Shown piece by piece: positions 55,205 through 64,000 of a stretch of 64,000 bases of DNA (position 1 is its first letter; each line of letters starts with the position of its first letter). Where the stretch lies: contig JAVIAB010000073.1 of the NCBI GenBank assembly GCA_032433765.1, positions 54,845,787 through 54,909,786 of the forward strand, in the 5' to 3' direction. The notes beneath the pieces were generated by a model. It ran no database searches. It was not told the DNA's origin and saw only the letters and a program-made list of their open reading frames with translations. This stretch comes from Megaustenia siamemsis. Taxonomy: Eukaryota > Mollusca > Gastropoda > Stylommatophora > Ariophantidae. The translations under genes were made by a program, and so were the position numbers.

Positions 55205-56440
55205 AAAGAACATTGTGAAACGAAAGCTCAGAGAAGATCAGGCAGGCTTTAGAAGTGAGAGATCATGTTCTGATCAAATCTATCTCTTTTTAATCATTGT
55301 AGGGTAGTCACGGGAATGGAATTCATCCTTATAAATAATCTTCTTGGACTTTGAAAAGGCATTCGACAGCATCCATCATCCATCGCTTTAGAAAATCTTA
55401 TATGTGCACGTTCCCCCCTCCCCCCTCCCTCCCAAAAAAAAAAATCGTCAGTATCCTAAAGGATTTGTACGACGGCAACCAGTGCTGTCTAAGACACAAA
55501 GAACAGAAGACAGCTTGGTTCAGAGTGATAACGGGAGTTAAACAAGGATGTATCCTGTCACCATTCTTTTCCCATGTGGTCATGGACTGGGTCATGTGAT
55601 CGGTTGTTGCTGACAGACCAAGGGGGGTTACATAAGGTCTTGCCGGACGTCTTGGAGATACTGACTTTGCAGATGATTTAGACTGCTGCCAAGACATACA
55701 AGAGAAAACAGATAGAGTAGATCAGTTTGTCAACTAAGTAGGACTACAAATAAATGCAGATAAAACTAAGATTATGAGGGTTGATGTCAAAAGTAGAAAG
55801 AAAGTTACATTCAGAGGAGTGGGACTAGAAGAAGCGGATCACTTTAAATACATGGGAAGTTATATTTCATCAAATAGTGACAATAAGGTCGAGATCTCTG
55901 CTAGAATAGCATGTCAATTCAGGCAATCAATAGACACATTTGGCGTTCAACCAGTCTCCATCTCAGCACCAAGCTTAGAATATCCAGGTCAAATGTTCGA
56001 TACATTCTCTAATATGCTGCAGAAACGTGGAGATTGAGCCCTAAGATAGAAAGTCGACTTAGAGGATTCGATGGTCGCAGTCCCAAGAAGATTCTAAACA
56101 TTCGTTGGGATCAATATATCACAGACAAATAAGTTGCCAGAAGATCAGGCATTGACAATATCAAACAAGAAGTGAAAAGAAGACGTTGGAAATAGGTAGA
56201 CCACGTTCTACGAATGGAACGAAACAGGCATTCGTAACTAGCATTACAACATGAGCACTACCTGGCCAACGAAGAAAAAGCAGACCGCTGGGGACATGGC
56301 AACGAACCATACAAGATGAAATAAAAGAGGCTGGCAAGTTCTGGTGAGAGCTGATCGTGCTTACTCGAGACCAATTGAGTTGGAGATCTCTTGTCAGTGC
56401 CCTATGCTCCGACCGGAATTCAGAAGAATAAGAAGATTTG
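55205..56440 (+). mobile_element. LINE-F fragment, polymerase to 3' end, decayed
   Basis: KLREDQAGFRSERSCSDQI, then (past stops) a WTLKRHSTAS-like stretch, VSILKDLYDGNQCC, FRVITGVKQGCILSPFFSHV, TDFADDLDC with the Asp pair, GLQINADKTKIMRVD and a HFKYMGSYISSNSD stretch are reverse-transcriptase motifs in the right order. The end encodes ALCSDRNSEE followed by a stop and AAGAAG. A foreign C/T-rich and A-rich patch at 55408-55443 and many stops break it. Confidence 0.82.
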
Positions 56441-56447
56441 TTTAAAT

Positions 56448-56652
56448 GATCATCATCAAGTACCGGGCCTGCTGGCTTAGGTGACCATGTCTCTCCACAA
56501 CTTTCGATCTCGACAGTTATTTATCATTTCTCTTGTTGACCTTCTGCCAAGCCATTCTCTTAAGCTGTCTGATATCTTTTCTCTTTTGTTTCCTCCCATC
56601 TCTTCGTCCCTCAATTTTCTAGTTGTTACAATATATTCCAGCTGTTCTCTTC
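56448..56652 (-). mobile_element. LINE-A 3' fragment abutting a tetranucleotide array
   Basis: ATCATCATCAAGTACCGGGC at the left and CCAGCTGTTCTCTT at the right match LINE-A from its tail back to the REQLEY codons. The 5' truncation point coincides with the start of the GGAC array. Confidence 0.82.
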
Positions 56653-56736
56653 GGACGGACGGACGGACGGACGGACGGACGGACGGACGGACGGACGGAC
56701 GGACGGACGGACAGACAGACAGACAGACAGATAGAT
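56653..56736. repeat. GGAC / GACA / GATA tetranucleotide array
   Basis: CGGA units, then CAGA units, then GATAGATA: the same order as in the 1.57-kb array at 23.1 kb. Confidence 0.95.
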
Positions 56737-56865
56737 AATTGTGTAGACTGAGTTGTCATCTTGAATATATTTAATGACACGTGAATTCCGTCTATCCATT
56801 TTTTTCCCTTTGCAGCTTGATATTTTTATGTGCAGTATGCTCCTGTCAGTTCAAACTATCCAATT

Positions 56866-57196
56866 CGGGGACTAGTTGGTTTTAAGGCAAGACGCCGGTC
56901 TCAAGACAAAGAGGTTGTGAGTTCAAATCCGAGCAGCACCAGATTTGTATTTCTGAGTTCTCTCTACGCAACCACCCCTGGTCTCAGCAGCGAGACCCTG
57001 CTTGAAACGTCAATTACTAATGACGGAAAAAATATGAGTGCCACAGAAATCGGGGTTATCTGCCTGTGTGGCGAGGAACCCCTGTGCACACAGCTGCAAG
57101 GGAAAAACAGGATTAACTCACAAAATATTCTGTTCCTAGATTCTAGGGACTTCGCCAGAGGTGAACCTGGTGAACGCAAAAATAAAATAAAATAAA
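56866..57196 (+). mobile_element. SINE-3 copy 2
   Basis: GGGGACTAGTTGGTTTTAAG, GGTTGTGAGTTCAAATCCGA, CCACCCCTGGTCTCAGCAGC, TATCTGCCTGTGTGGCGAGG and GGTGAACGCAAAAATAAAAT cover the whole family consensus, ending in an AAAATA tail. Confidence 0.9.
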
Positions 57197-58079
57197 TTTA
57201 AATTTAAAAAAAAAATTAATCTAGTTCTTTTATATTCGATACAATCATTGACTAGAATTGTCCACACGGCTTTTATCATTTTCACATTTGAATCTATCCC
57301 AAAAATTTCTTGCTGGAAACATTTCTAATACATCTTATTTCGTATGATTTTATTTGACGTCTTTGTCTCTAGAAGGACTGTTCAAGTCTGGCGCTGGAAG
57401 CGTAGTAATGTAGTCCCTAGTACACGTTTCTACAGGAATAGTGTAATTGTATAAAGCACCATCTTCATTATACAGGACATTTGTGGTCTCTAGAGGTAAG
57501 ACACCGGCCTCTGGACAAAGGTCCAGAATCCCGTCACACGCAGAGGAACTTTTCCTCATAGAATCCGTGGTTTCATCGAGACTTTATCTCTTAGTCCCTT
57601 GGTAGTGAAATTCCATGTTTAGCCCTCTCGAATAATAGCGACTATCAGGAGATCTCGTGTGCATTCTACACTCGTTAAAGAACAGAGCAACGTCAAAAAG
57701 TGTACGCCAAAAATAGCTGCTGTCCTGAAAAAAAGTGATTAGAATTATAATTCTTCCCATGCGTAAGATGGATATGTTGAAATGAAATGTTTGTCGTAAA
57801 CTATCAATAAAACGCACTGATTATTGTCAATACTTCCGTTCTGTTGTAATTTTATATAGAATCCTCATCAATGTACACATTGGGTGGACTGTATTTCGTA
57901 TGTAAACATTTTCCTATGTAAACTCCCTTTTTTTTAGGCTCTACAGTGAAGCAAGATTTTTTTCCAAGAGGCGGGGGTAAAGAAAAGGGGGGGGGCGGTA
58001 TATAGTTTACTGAGCTCGGGAAGATGATAACAATGAAGAGAACAGACCACGTCACTTCCTGGAAAACTAACATTTGACA
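57197..58079. other. No gene; weak tRNA-like patch; G/T runs
   Basis: 57480-57550 (GTGGTCTCTAGAGGTAAGAC, ACCGGCCTCTGGACAAAGGT) resembles a SINE-3 head without its body. 57950-58010 has T-runs and a G-run. Confidence 0.4.
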
Positions 58080-58515
58080 TTATAAGTTAGGAAACAACTT
58101 TATCAGTTACGGGACACCCTTATAAGTTACAGGACAACCTCATAAGTTATAGGACAACCTTATAAGTTACAGAACAACCTCATAAGTTATAGGACAACCT
58201 TATAAGTTACAGAACAACCTCATAAGTTATAGGACAACCTTATTAAGTTACAGAACAAGCTCATAAGTTATAGGACAACCTTATAAGTTACAGGACAACC
58301 TCATAAGTTACAGGACGACCTTATAAGTTACGAGACCATCTTTAAAGTTATGGAATAACCTTATAAGTTACAGGACAACCTCATAAGTTATAGGACAACC
58401 TCATAAGTTACAGGACGACCATATAAGTTACAGGACAAACTTATAAGTTACAAGACAACCTTATACGTTACAGGACAACCTTCTAAGTTATAGGACAACC
58501 TTAAAACTTACGGAA
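58080..58515. repeat. 20-bp minisatellite, ~21 copies
   Basis: The unit is ATAAGTTACAGGACAACCTT, alternating with ATAAGTTATAGGACAACCTC. In the left third the two variants alternate in pairs, a 40-bp higher-order unit. Confidence 0.95.
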
Positions 58516-58849
58516 CTATCTTTTATATAGTATCCTTAGAAATGAATTTAGCTAAAGTGGCGTGTCCATCAGTACTCTCATCTCTTTCCTGATCACACGG
58601 GAGACCTCAGCGCAGTGCAGGAATTTCAAAGAACAAATTAAAGTGCCTCCTCTCTCTTTATATTTCTCCTATCTACTTACTTATATAGAAAGCACTCTTG
58701 GGAGATGTCTTTTTAAGCATTTGAGCCCTGTCCATAGGTACAGTAACAATAATGGCAGTGTTTTGTGTAAATGTATATCCTCAACCCAGCAACTGTGATC
58801 CGCGAGGAGTCTGAAGTCAGTTTGTTATATTTTTTAATTATATATGCAT
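58516..58849. other. No gene recognised
   Basis: A 78-codon frame at 58562-58798 has no known motif. Confidence 0.45.
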
Positions 58850-59172
58850 TTGGCGTTCGCCAGCTTTAATCACTGGCGAAGTTCCTAGAGACTTGGAACT
58901 GAATTTTGCATGTTAATCCGTTTTTCCCGGGCAACCGTGTGGACAGGAGTCCCTCGTCGCACAGGCAGATAACTTCGTACTCGGGAGGTACTCATATTTT
59001 TTCCAACGATGAGTAATTGGCGTCTAAAGCCTGGGCTCTCTGCTGACACCAGGGTTGGTTGCCGCAGAGAGAAATCATAAATAAAAATCCCAACTGATGC
59101 AGGCGAGATTTGAACTCACAACTTCTCTGTCACGAGACCGGCGTCTTTGCCTCCAGACCAACCAGTCCTCCG
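58850..59172 (-). mobile_element. SINE-3 copy 3
   Basis: The reverse complement of the other SINE-3 copies: GCGTTCGCCAGCTTTAATCA at the left end, CTCGTCGCACAGGCAGATAA, GGTACTCATATTTTTTCC, GATTTGAACTCACAACTTCT and GACCAACCAGTCC at the head. Confidence 0.9.
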
Positions 59173-59469
59173 GTACATGTATATATCTTGGTGCGCAACC
59201 GTGACTAAGTGCTCTCTACCCACATACATTTCCTTCCCTGACCAAGGCAAGATACTTAATGATTGAAACTGCATCGAATACAGATACTCTAGTGATCGCG
59301 TGAAAGCTAGACCTTCAGGGTTTGCCGTCAAACAAAGAAAAATAGCACATAGGCCATATCAAACACCACAATGGCAGAACAATAATTGAGAGTATAGTTA
59401 CCAAAATATGTAAATTTCTTAGAGAGATAAAGAGACAAACATGAAGTGTTAATTGAATTGAAATGCCAA

Positions 59470-59765
59470 GCGTGTTCATTACCCTCCAGTGACGTCGCCT
59501 ACGACAGCTGGGCCACCGTATTGAAACAAAAAGGGCGCATTCCTAAAGTCATCCTACAGGGTAAGACAACATTCGACAAAAAAAAAAAACAACAAAACAA
59601 AACAAAAACAATGAAAGACTTATTCTAAGTTACAAAAACGATCGTAAAAGTGGCGTGACGGTGCCTGATAACAAACATACTGGGAAGAATTCGCTAGAGA
59701 CATTCAAAGTGAGGTAGACAGTAAGCGCTGGCCTGAAAGCAGGTCGACTCACTGTAAGAAAAGAT
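59470..59765 (+). mobile_element. LINE-D-type remnant
   Basis: CGCCTACGACAGCTGGGCCA gives LRQLGH, and GCATTCCTAAAGTCATCCTA gives IPKVIL. A later VSAGLKAGRLTVRK completes the order of a LINE C-terminal region. An A-rich CAAAA patch interrupts it. Confidence 0.5.
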
Positions 59766-60224
59766 GCCTATTTTTTATGGACATAAAGAAAGAAAAAGTC
59801 GTGGGCAAGATCCTTGCAGGTTCAATAAATCCAATGTCATTTGAGACCGACAGGGTTCTACTACCGGTTACCGAAAAGCGATGGCCACCACCTAAAATAC
59901 AATGGTGACCAAGAACTGAAGAAAAATTCTACTCATTGAGAAACGAAACGCGGCAAGGAAACGATAAATATTCGACTGGGAGTGTAGATAGGCTGCCTGA
60001 TGTTGTTATTGTCTATATTGGAAGCTTTAAGCTGTAATTTCTTGACGTTTCAATTACAGTTACACTTTAACAAAACGAAGCACGCACATAATGCAGGAGA
60101 ATCCTAGACTAGCCAAGCATAAACAATACAAACTGGCAACATGTATTTTAATAAACAATCAAATCAAATGCATAACAAAAAAAACAACAAAGGCAGTTTG
60201 GAAACCGTTAACCTGATAATAATA
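59766..60224. other. No gene recognised
   Basis: Nothing is assignable. Confidence 0.5.
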
Positions 60225-60520
60225 ACAAAAGATCAGCAGTAATAGTAGTACTAGTAGCATCAGTAGTAGCGGCAGCAGTAGTATTAGTAGTAGTAGCAGT
60301 AGTAGTAGTAACAGCAGTAGTAGTAGTAACAGCAGTAGTAGTAGTAGTAGCAAGCAGCAGTAGTAGTAGTAGCAGTAGTAGTAGCAGCAGTAGCAATAGT
60401 AGTAACAGTAGTAGCAGCAGTAATAGCAGTAGTAGTAGCAGGAGGAGCAATAGTAGTAACAGTAGATAGAAACATAGATGGCAGTAATAGCAGTAGTAGT
60501 AGCAGTAAGGGGATGGGGGG
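60225..60520. repeat. AGT/AGC trinucleotide array
   Basis: An interrupted (TAG)n/(CAG)n array of about 290 bases. It reads as poly-Leu, Thr or Tyr in the minus frames, which has no coding meaning. Confidence 0.95.
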
Positions 60521-60524
60521 AGCA

Positions 60525-60710
60525 GAAACATAGATGGCATGGTAAGACTGCTACACAAAAAGTTGATAATGATATCAGAAACATAGATGGCATGGTAAGA
60601 CTGCTACACAAAAAGTTGATAATGATATCAGAAACATAGATGGCATGGTAAGACTGCTACACATGGTAAGACTGCTACACAAAAAGTTGATAATGATATC
60701 AGACTGTTTA
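60525..60710. repeat. 53-bp tandem repeat, 3+ copies
   Basis: Units start at 60525, 60578 and 60631 (GAAACATAGATGGCATGGTA, AGACTGCTACACAAAAAGTT, GATAATGATATCA) and are identical. The third carries an internal 17-bp duplication. A partial AGAAACATAGATGGCAG lies within the trinucleotide array at 60466, probably the seed. Confidence 0.93.
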
Positions 60711-62049
60711 ATCTCACACGCCGTCTAAGTAAAGGCGACCGTATCTCTTATTAGAAAGGTTGTTATGCAGAACACTTGCATCAAAAGTTGTTTCTCGTAT
60801 AAATTAATTTATGAAGGATTAGTGCTATCTAAATTGTTACATTTTTTGTCGACTTTGTTAATATGTTGTTAAGTGATATCTTAGTTGTAAATATATATGT
60901 GCTTTGTTTAGCATAGTAGTTAATTCCCCTGAATTGTTCAAACTGACACTTGTTATATTTTAAAATATCGTATAATTGTATACGTTGAGAGGTTCTTGGA
61001 TAGGACAGGTGGTAAAATGCGTAAATATGCTCTAAAAGTAATAGGAATAAGATTATGCAATATGTTAGACTTGACAGAGATCAAGAAGAAGGTTGTTTCA
61101 AGACATCAAAGAGACCTTGAACATGACAACTGAAGAAGTGAGAGCATTGGCTAGAGTCAGATTAGTTCCGACAGGCTGTGCAAAGTTCTGTAAAGGACAC
61201 GCAACCCGATAGAGTCAGACACAAATAAGATTCACGTGGCAATCTACGATTATGAATACAAAGAAATAAAGCGTGGCTAGACAAATTATTTGGGGAGGAT
61301 GAAATATAAATATGAAGATGACAGTGACAAGGACGATATAAGTAAAGAACCTTCATGAACTCTTTTTTTTAAAGAAACCTAATGACGCGAAGACCGTCAC
61401 AACGAAATAGTGCGTTAAATGTGATAATGGTGGAAGTCGCAAGTATTATTTATCACATAAACAACCACATTATTAAATGTACGATGAGATATCTAATTAT
61501 GCAGTAAATAGGATTATAGTTGCAAAGAAAAACGTCAATCACATACCCCCAGCTGACTCCAGAAATTGGCAAAAATGTCGTAATGAAAGTTAATAATGGC
61601 ATTTATGAAATAAATTAGACGTTAACGCCCCTTGATGTTTGGGAAAGCTGTTGTGGTTTTCCACTATAATAATATGTTTATATGGCATGGCATTCCAGAG
61701 AGTAGGAAAAAAAAGAAACAACCCCGCTCTGTGAATTGAAGTAAGAAACATGGTTATTAGGAAACCCTTTATTTAAAGCTTTCAAACATGAGGATATGTG
61801 ATATTTAAAAAGAAAATTAATCTCGTTCTCTCTCTCTCTCTCACCCCCCCCCCCCCCCAAAAAAAAAAAAATCTCATTCATAGGGCAAGTATTTTGGTCC
61901 CTTGAGGGAGGTGGCCTTACCTGAAATATAACTCCCAGGAATTAGCCCCCTTTCTATATTCGGGGATTGGAAGAGGCGAAACATCCTGACTGAATATACA
62001 ACACCAAACAATACTACCCACCAGCCACTTTTAGTTCAAAACTAGAAAG
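60711..62049. other. No gene; CT, C and A runs
   Basis: 61829-61872 is CT repeats, then a C-run, then an A-run. 61090-61160 translates in part as DIKETLNMTTEEVRALARVR, possibly an old LINE end, but there is too little to assign. Confidence 0.4.
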
Positions 62050-62205
62050 TCGTTGAGGCAACGAAAATGTGGCTAAACGGGAGAATGTTGAGAATACCAT
62101 ATACAGGTGATGATGACGTTCTAATAGAGGCCAGAGCCAAGTGAAAGCTAATTTACAACATCAGGAGGAAACGATCATTATTTTCTGGTCGTGTAACGAG
62201 AGGGG
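62050..62205 (+). mobile_element. LINE-A remnant feeding a minisatellite
   Basis: CGGGAGAATGTTGAGAATAC, AATTTACAACATCAGGAGGA and GGTCGTGTAACGAGAGGGGA match the LINE-A segment coding RRMLRIP, ISNIRKK and FGHVTRG in order. It ends at CAACTGGAATAGATTGTGAC, which is then repeated. Confidence 0.7.
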
Positions 62206-62340
62206 ACAACTGGAATAGATTGTGACAACTGGAATAGATTGTGATAACTGGAATAGATTGTGATAACTGAAAAAGATTGTGACAACTGGAATAGATTGTC
62301 TGTGATAACTGGAAAAGATTGTGAAAACTGGGATAGTATG
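62206..62340. repeat. 19-bp repeat derived from LINE-A coding sequence
   Basis: AACTGGAATAGATTGTGAC recurs about seven times with small changes (GATAACTG, AAAAGATTG). The unit equals the LINE-A codons for QLEYIVT, with the Tyr codon TAT changed to TAG. Confidence 0.85.
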
Positions 62341-62394
62341 AATTATGTATATATAATATGAGTAATTTCTTATAAACAATTAAATTGATCTACC

Positions 62395-62590
62395 AGTGTC
62401 AAGAGATCGGCCGTTCGACTTCTAGTTTCACCAAGCCTTAAACAGGTAGTGGAGGTTTTTCTTTATTCTTGAAAGGAAAGACAGTCAGGTAGTCCAGTAC
62501 AAACATTAGTACCCAAAGACGTATCACATATTGGCACTAACACCATATTTGCTACACTCGAAGCGTGACGGGACCCTTTCATACTGTTTG
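62395..62590 (+). mobile_element. Diverged SINE with SINE-1-type end
   Basis: GATCGGCCGTTCGACTTCTA, TTTCACCAAGCCTTAAACAG, a GAAAGGAAAGACAGTCAGGT core and the end GGCACTAACACCATATTTGC, TACACTCGAAGCGTGACGGG match the SINE-1 body order. The head is almost lost. Confidence 0.6.
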
Positions 62591-62907
62591 CCTGCACAGC
62601 GCGAAGCGCTCTTTTAAGACATGATCTTTTCAATAGTTATGTTCTTTCTTTCATCTGCGAACGTTAAGTATTTATGCTTGATGTTAACAGCAAAATTCTG
62701 GTGAAAATACATGAGTCGAGAGTATATTGTACCTTCTGTGCAATCGTGGCATGTATAAAATGTTATAATTGTTCTTTGCTAATTATTATCAGTAAGTCTA
62801 GCCAATGAAAACAAACAAAATTAGAAAATGTATGTTTTTTGTTAGTGAAAAATTAAACTGGGATCTGTTGAAATGAAGTGTCCCTCTAGACAGAACTTTG
62901 TATTAGT
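62591..62907. other. No gene recognised
   Basis: Nothing is assignable. Confidence 0.5.
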
Positions 62908-63742
62908 CTTAGCATGACAGTGTGTGCTATCTTACACATTCTAGCATAACAGTGTGTGCTATCTTACACATTATAAGCATGATAGTGTGTGCTATCTTAC
63001 ACGTTCTAGCATGACAGTGTGTGCTCACTTACATATTCTAGTATAACAGTGTGTGCTCGCTAACGCATTCTAGCATAATTGTGTGTGCTTACTTACACAT
63101 TCTAGCATGACAGTGTGTGCTCACTTACACATTCTAGCATGACAGTGTGTGCTCACTTACACATTCTAGCATGACAGTGTGCGCTCGTTTACACATTCTA
63201 TCATGACAGTGTGTGCTCACTTACACATTCTAGCGTAATTGTGTGTGCTTACTCACACATTCTAGCATGACAGTGTGTAGTTGCTTATACATTCTAGCAT
63301 GACAGTGTGTAGTTGCTTATACACTCTAGCATGACAGTGTGTAGTTGCTTATACATTCTAGCATGACAGTGTGTAGTTGCTTATACATTCTAGCATGACA
63401 GTGTGTGCTCGTTAATACATTCTAGCATAATTGTGTGTGCTTACTCACACATTCTAGCATGACAGTGTGTAGTTGCTTATACATTCTAGCATGACAGTGT
63501 GTGCTCGTTTTTCTTTTTACATTCTAGCATGACAGTGTGTGCACACTTTTCTTTTTACATTCTAGCATGACAGTGTGTAGTTGCTTATACATTCTAGCAT
63601 GACAGTGTGTAGTTGCTTATACATTCTAGCATGACAGTGTGTAGTTGCTTATACATTCTAGCATGACAGTGTGTGCTCGCTTTTCTTTTTACATTCTAGC
63701 ATGACAGTGTGTTCTCGCTTTTCTTTTTACATTCTAGCATGA
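62908..63742. repeat. 32-bp minisatellite, ~26 copies
   Basis: The constant part is CATTCTAGCATGACAGTGTG. The variable part is TGCTCACTTACA, TAGTTGCTTATA or TGCTCGCTTTTCTTTTTA. Variants come in runs, not at random. It has no unique spacers and is not a CRISPR-like array. Confidence 0.96.
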
Positions 63743-64000
63743 CACCGTGTATTCTCTAATGACATGACTTCACAAACAACAATCTTCTTGTTAGAAAACA
63801 TCATTAGCGACCAATGATTGATTACACATAAAACTACGATTTAAAAAAAAAAAGTTAATTTAAGCGCCAGGATGTTAACTTATATAAGAAATGGGCGAAA
63901 CAACAAATTAAACTTCCACAGAATGGTAACTTAACATGCACTCTCTTAAAAGAGAATTAATTACAGGAAAAACGATATCCCCCAATAAAAGGTGGATCAC
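63743..64000. other. No gene recognised
   Basis: AT-rich sequence to the window end. Confidence 0.5.

Noticed and set aside
60159..60611. Leu-, Thr- and Tyr-rich minus-strand frames
   Set aside because: Readings of the AGT/AGC trinucleotide array.

Overview
The window is repeat-dense, AT-rich animal nuclear DNA. I found no complete host protein gene, no rRNA gene and no free-standing tRNA gene. Almost every recognisable coding stretch belongs to a transposable element. The evidence for an animal is a classical mariner transposase, several apurinic-endonuclease-type LINE families whose coding end runs straight into short tandem repeats, tRNA-headed SINEs with a shared conserved core, and very many minisatellites and microsatellites. 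The mix suggests a lophotrochozoan, most likely a mollusc. That is an inference from general character, not something the sequence proves.

I use local names. LINE-A, LINE-B, LINE-C and LINE-D are known here only as 3' parts, each present several times. LINE-E is the youngest LINE, with a 630-codon reverse-transcriptase frame at 17653-19545 (-). LINE-F is one decayed copy at 55.2-56.4 kb. SINE-1 is tRNA-headed with a core domain. SINE-2, SINE-3 and SINE-4 are other retroposon families.

Layout. 0-9 kb: LINE-C, LINE-B and LINE-A fragments, two SINE-1-type copies, a TTAA-flanked MITE, a second possible MITE, and a frameshifted DDE transposase with a histone-type stem-loop just downstream. 9-17 kb: LINE-D, a 25-bp minisatellite, a 29-bp minisatellite interrupted by LINE-C, then 2.6 kb with nothing recognised. 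17-21 kb: LINE-E between 264-bp direct repeats, then a deleted LINE-E copy. 21-26 kb: SINE remnants, then a decayed ~34-bp minisatellite containing a 1.57-kb GGAC/GACA/GATA array. 26-33 kb: LINE-A copies, SINE-2, SINE-3 and AT-rich tandem repeats. 33-36 kb: a 48-bp purine-rich minisatellite and the best-preserved LINE-B. 36-42 kb: SINE-4, SINE-1 and an apparently intact mariner sitting in an older palindrome. 43-45 kb: a 43-bp minisatellite. 45-51.5 kb: LINE-A, a palindromic pair of LINE-B 3' halves, and a LINE-B copy carrying nested SINEs. 52-57 kb: SINE-2, a minisatellite split by LINE-B, then LINE-D, LINE-F, LINE-A and SINE-3. 58-64 kb: 20-bp, trinucleotide, 53-bp, 19-bp and 32-bp tandem arrays, with SINE-3 and old LINE remnants.

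Functionally, only the mariner at 39148-40484 looks capable of encoding a complete active protein. LINE-E keeps an open reverse-transcriptase frame but lacks its endonuclease end. The SINEs have no protein and would depend on LINE machinery in trans. The most informative observations are the 264-bp duplication around LINE-E, the three-level nest at 48.3-51.2 kb, a SINE with two different tRNA heads, a perfect histone-type 3' stem-loop beside a transposase, and a minisatellite apparently born from LINE coding sequence.
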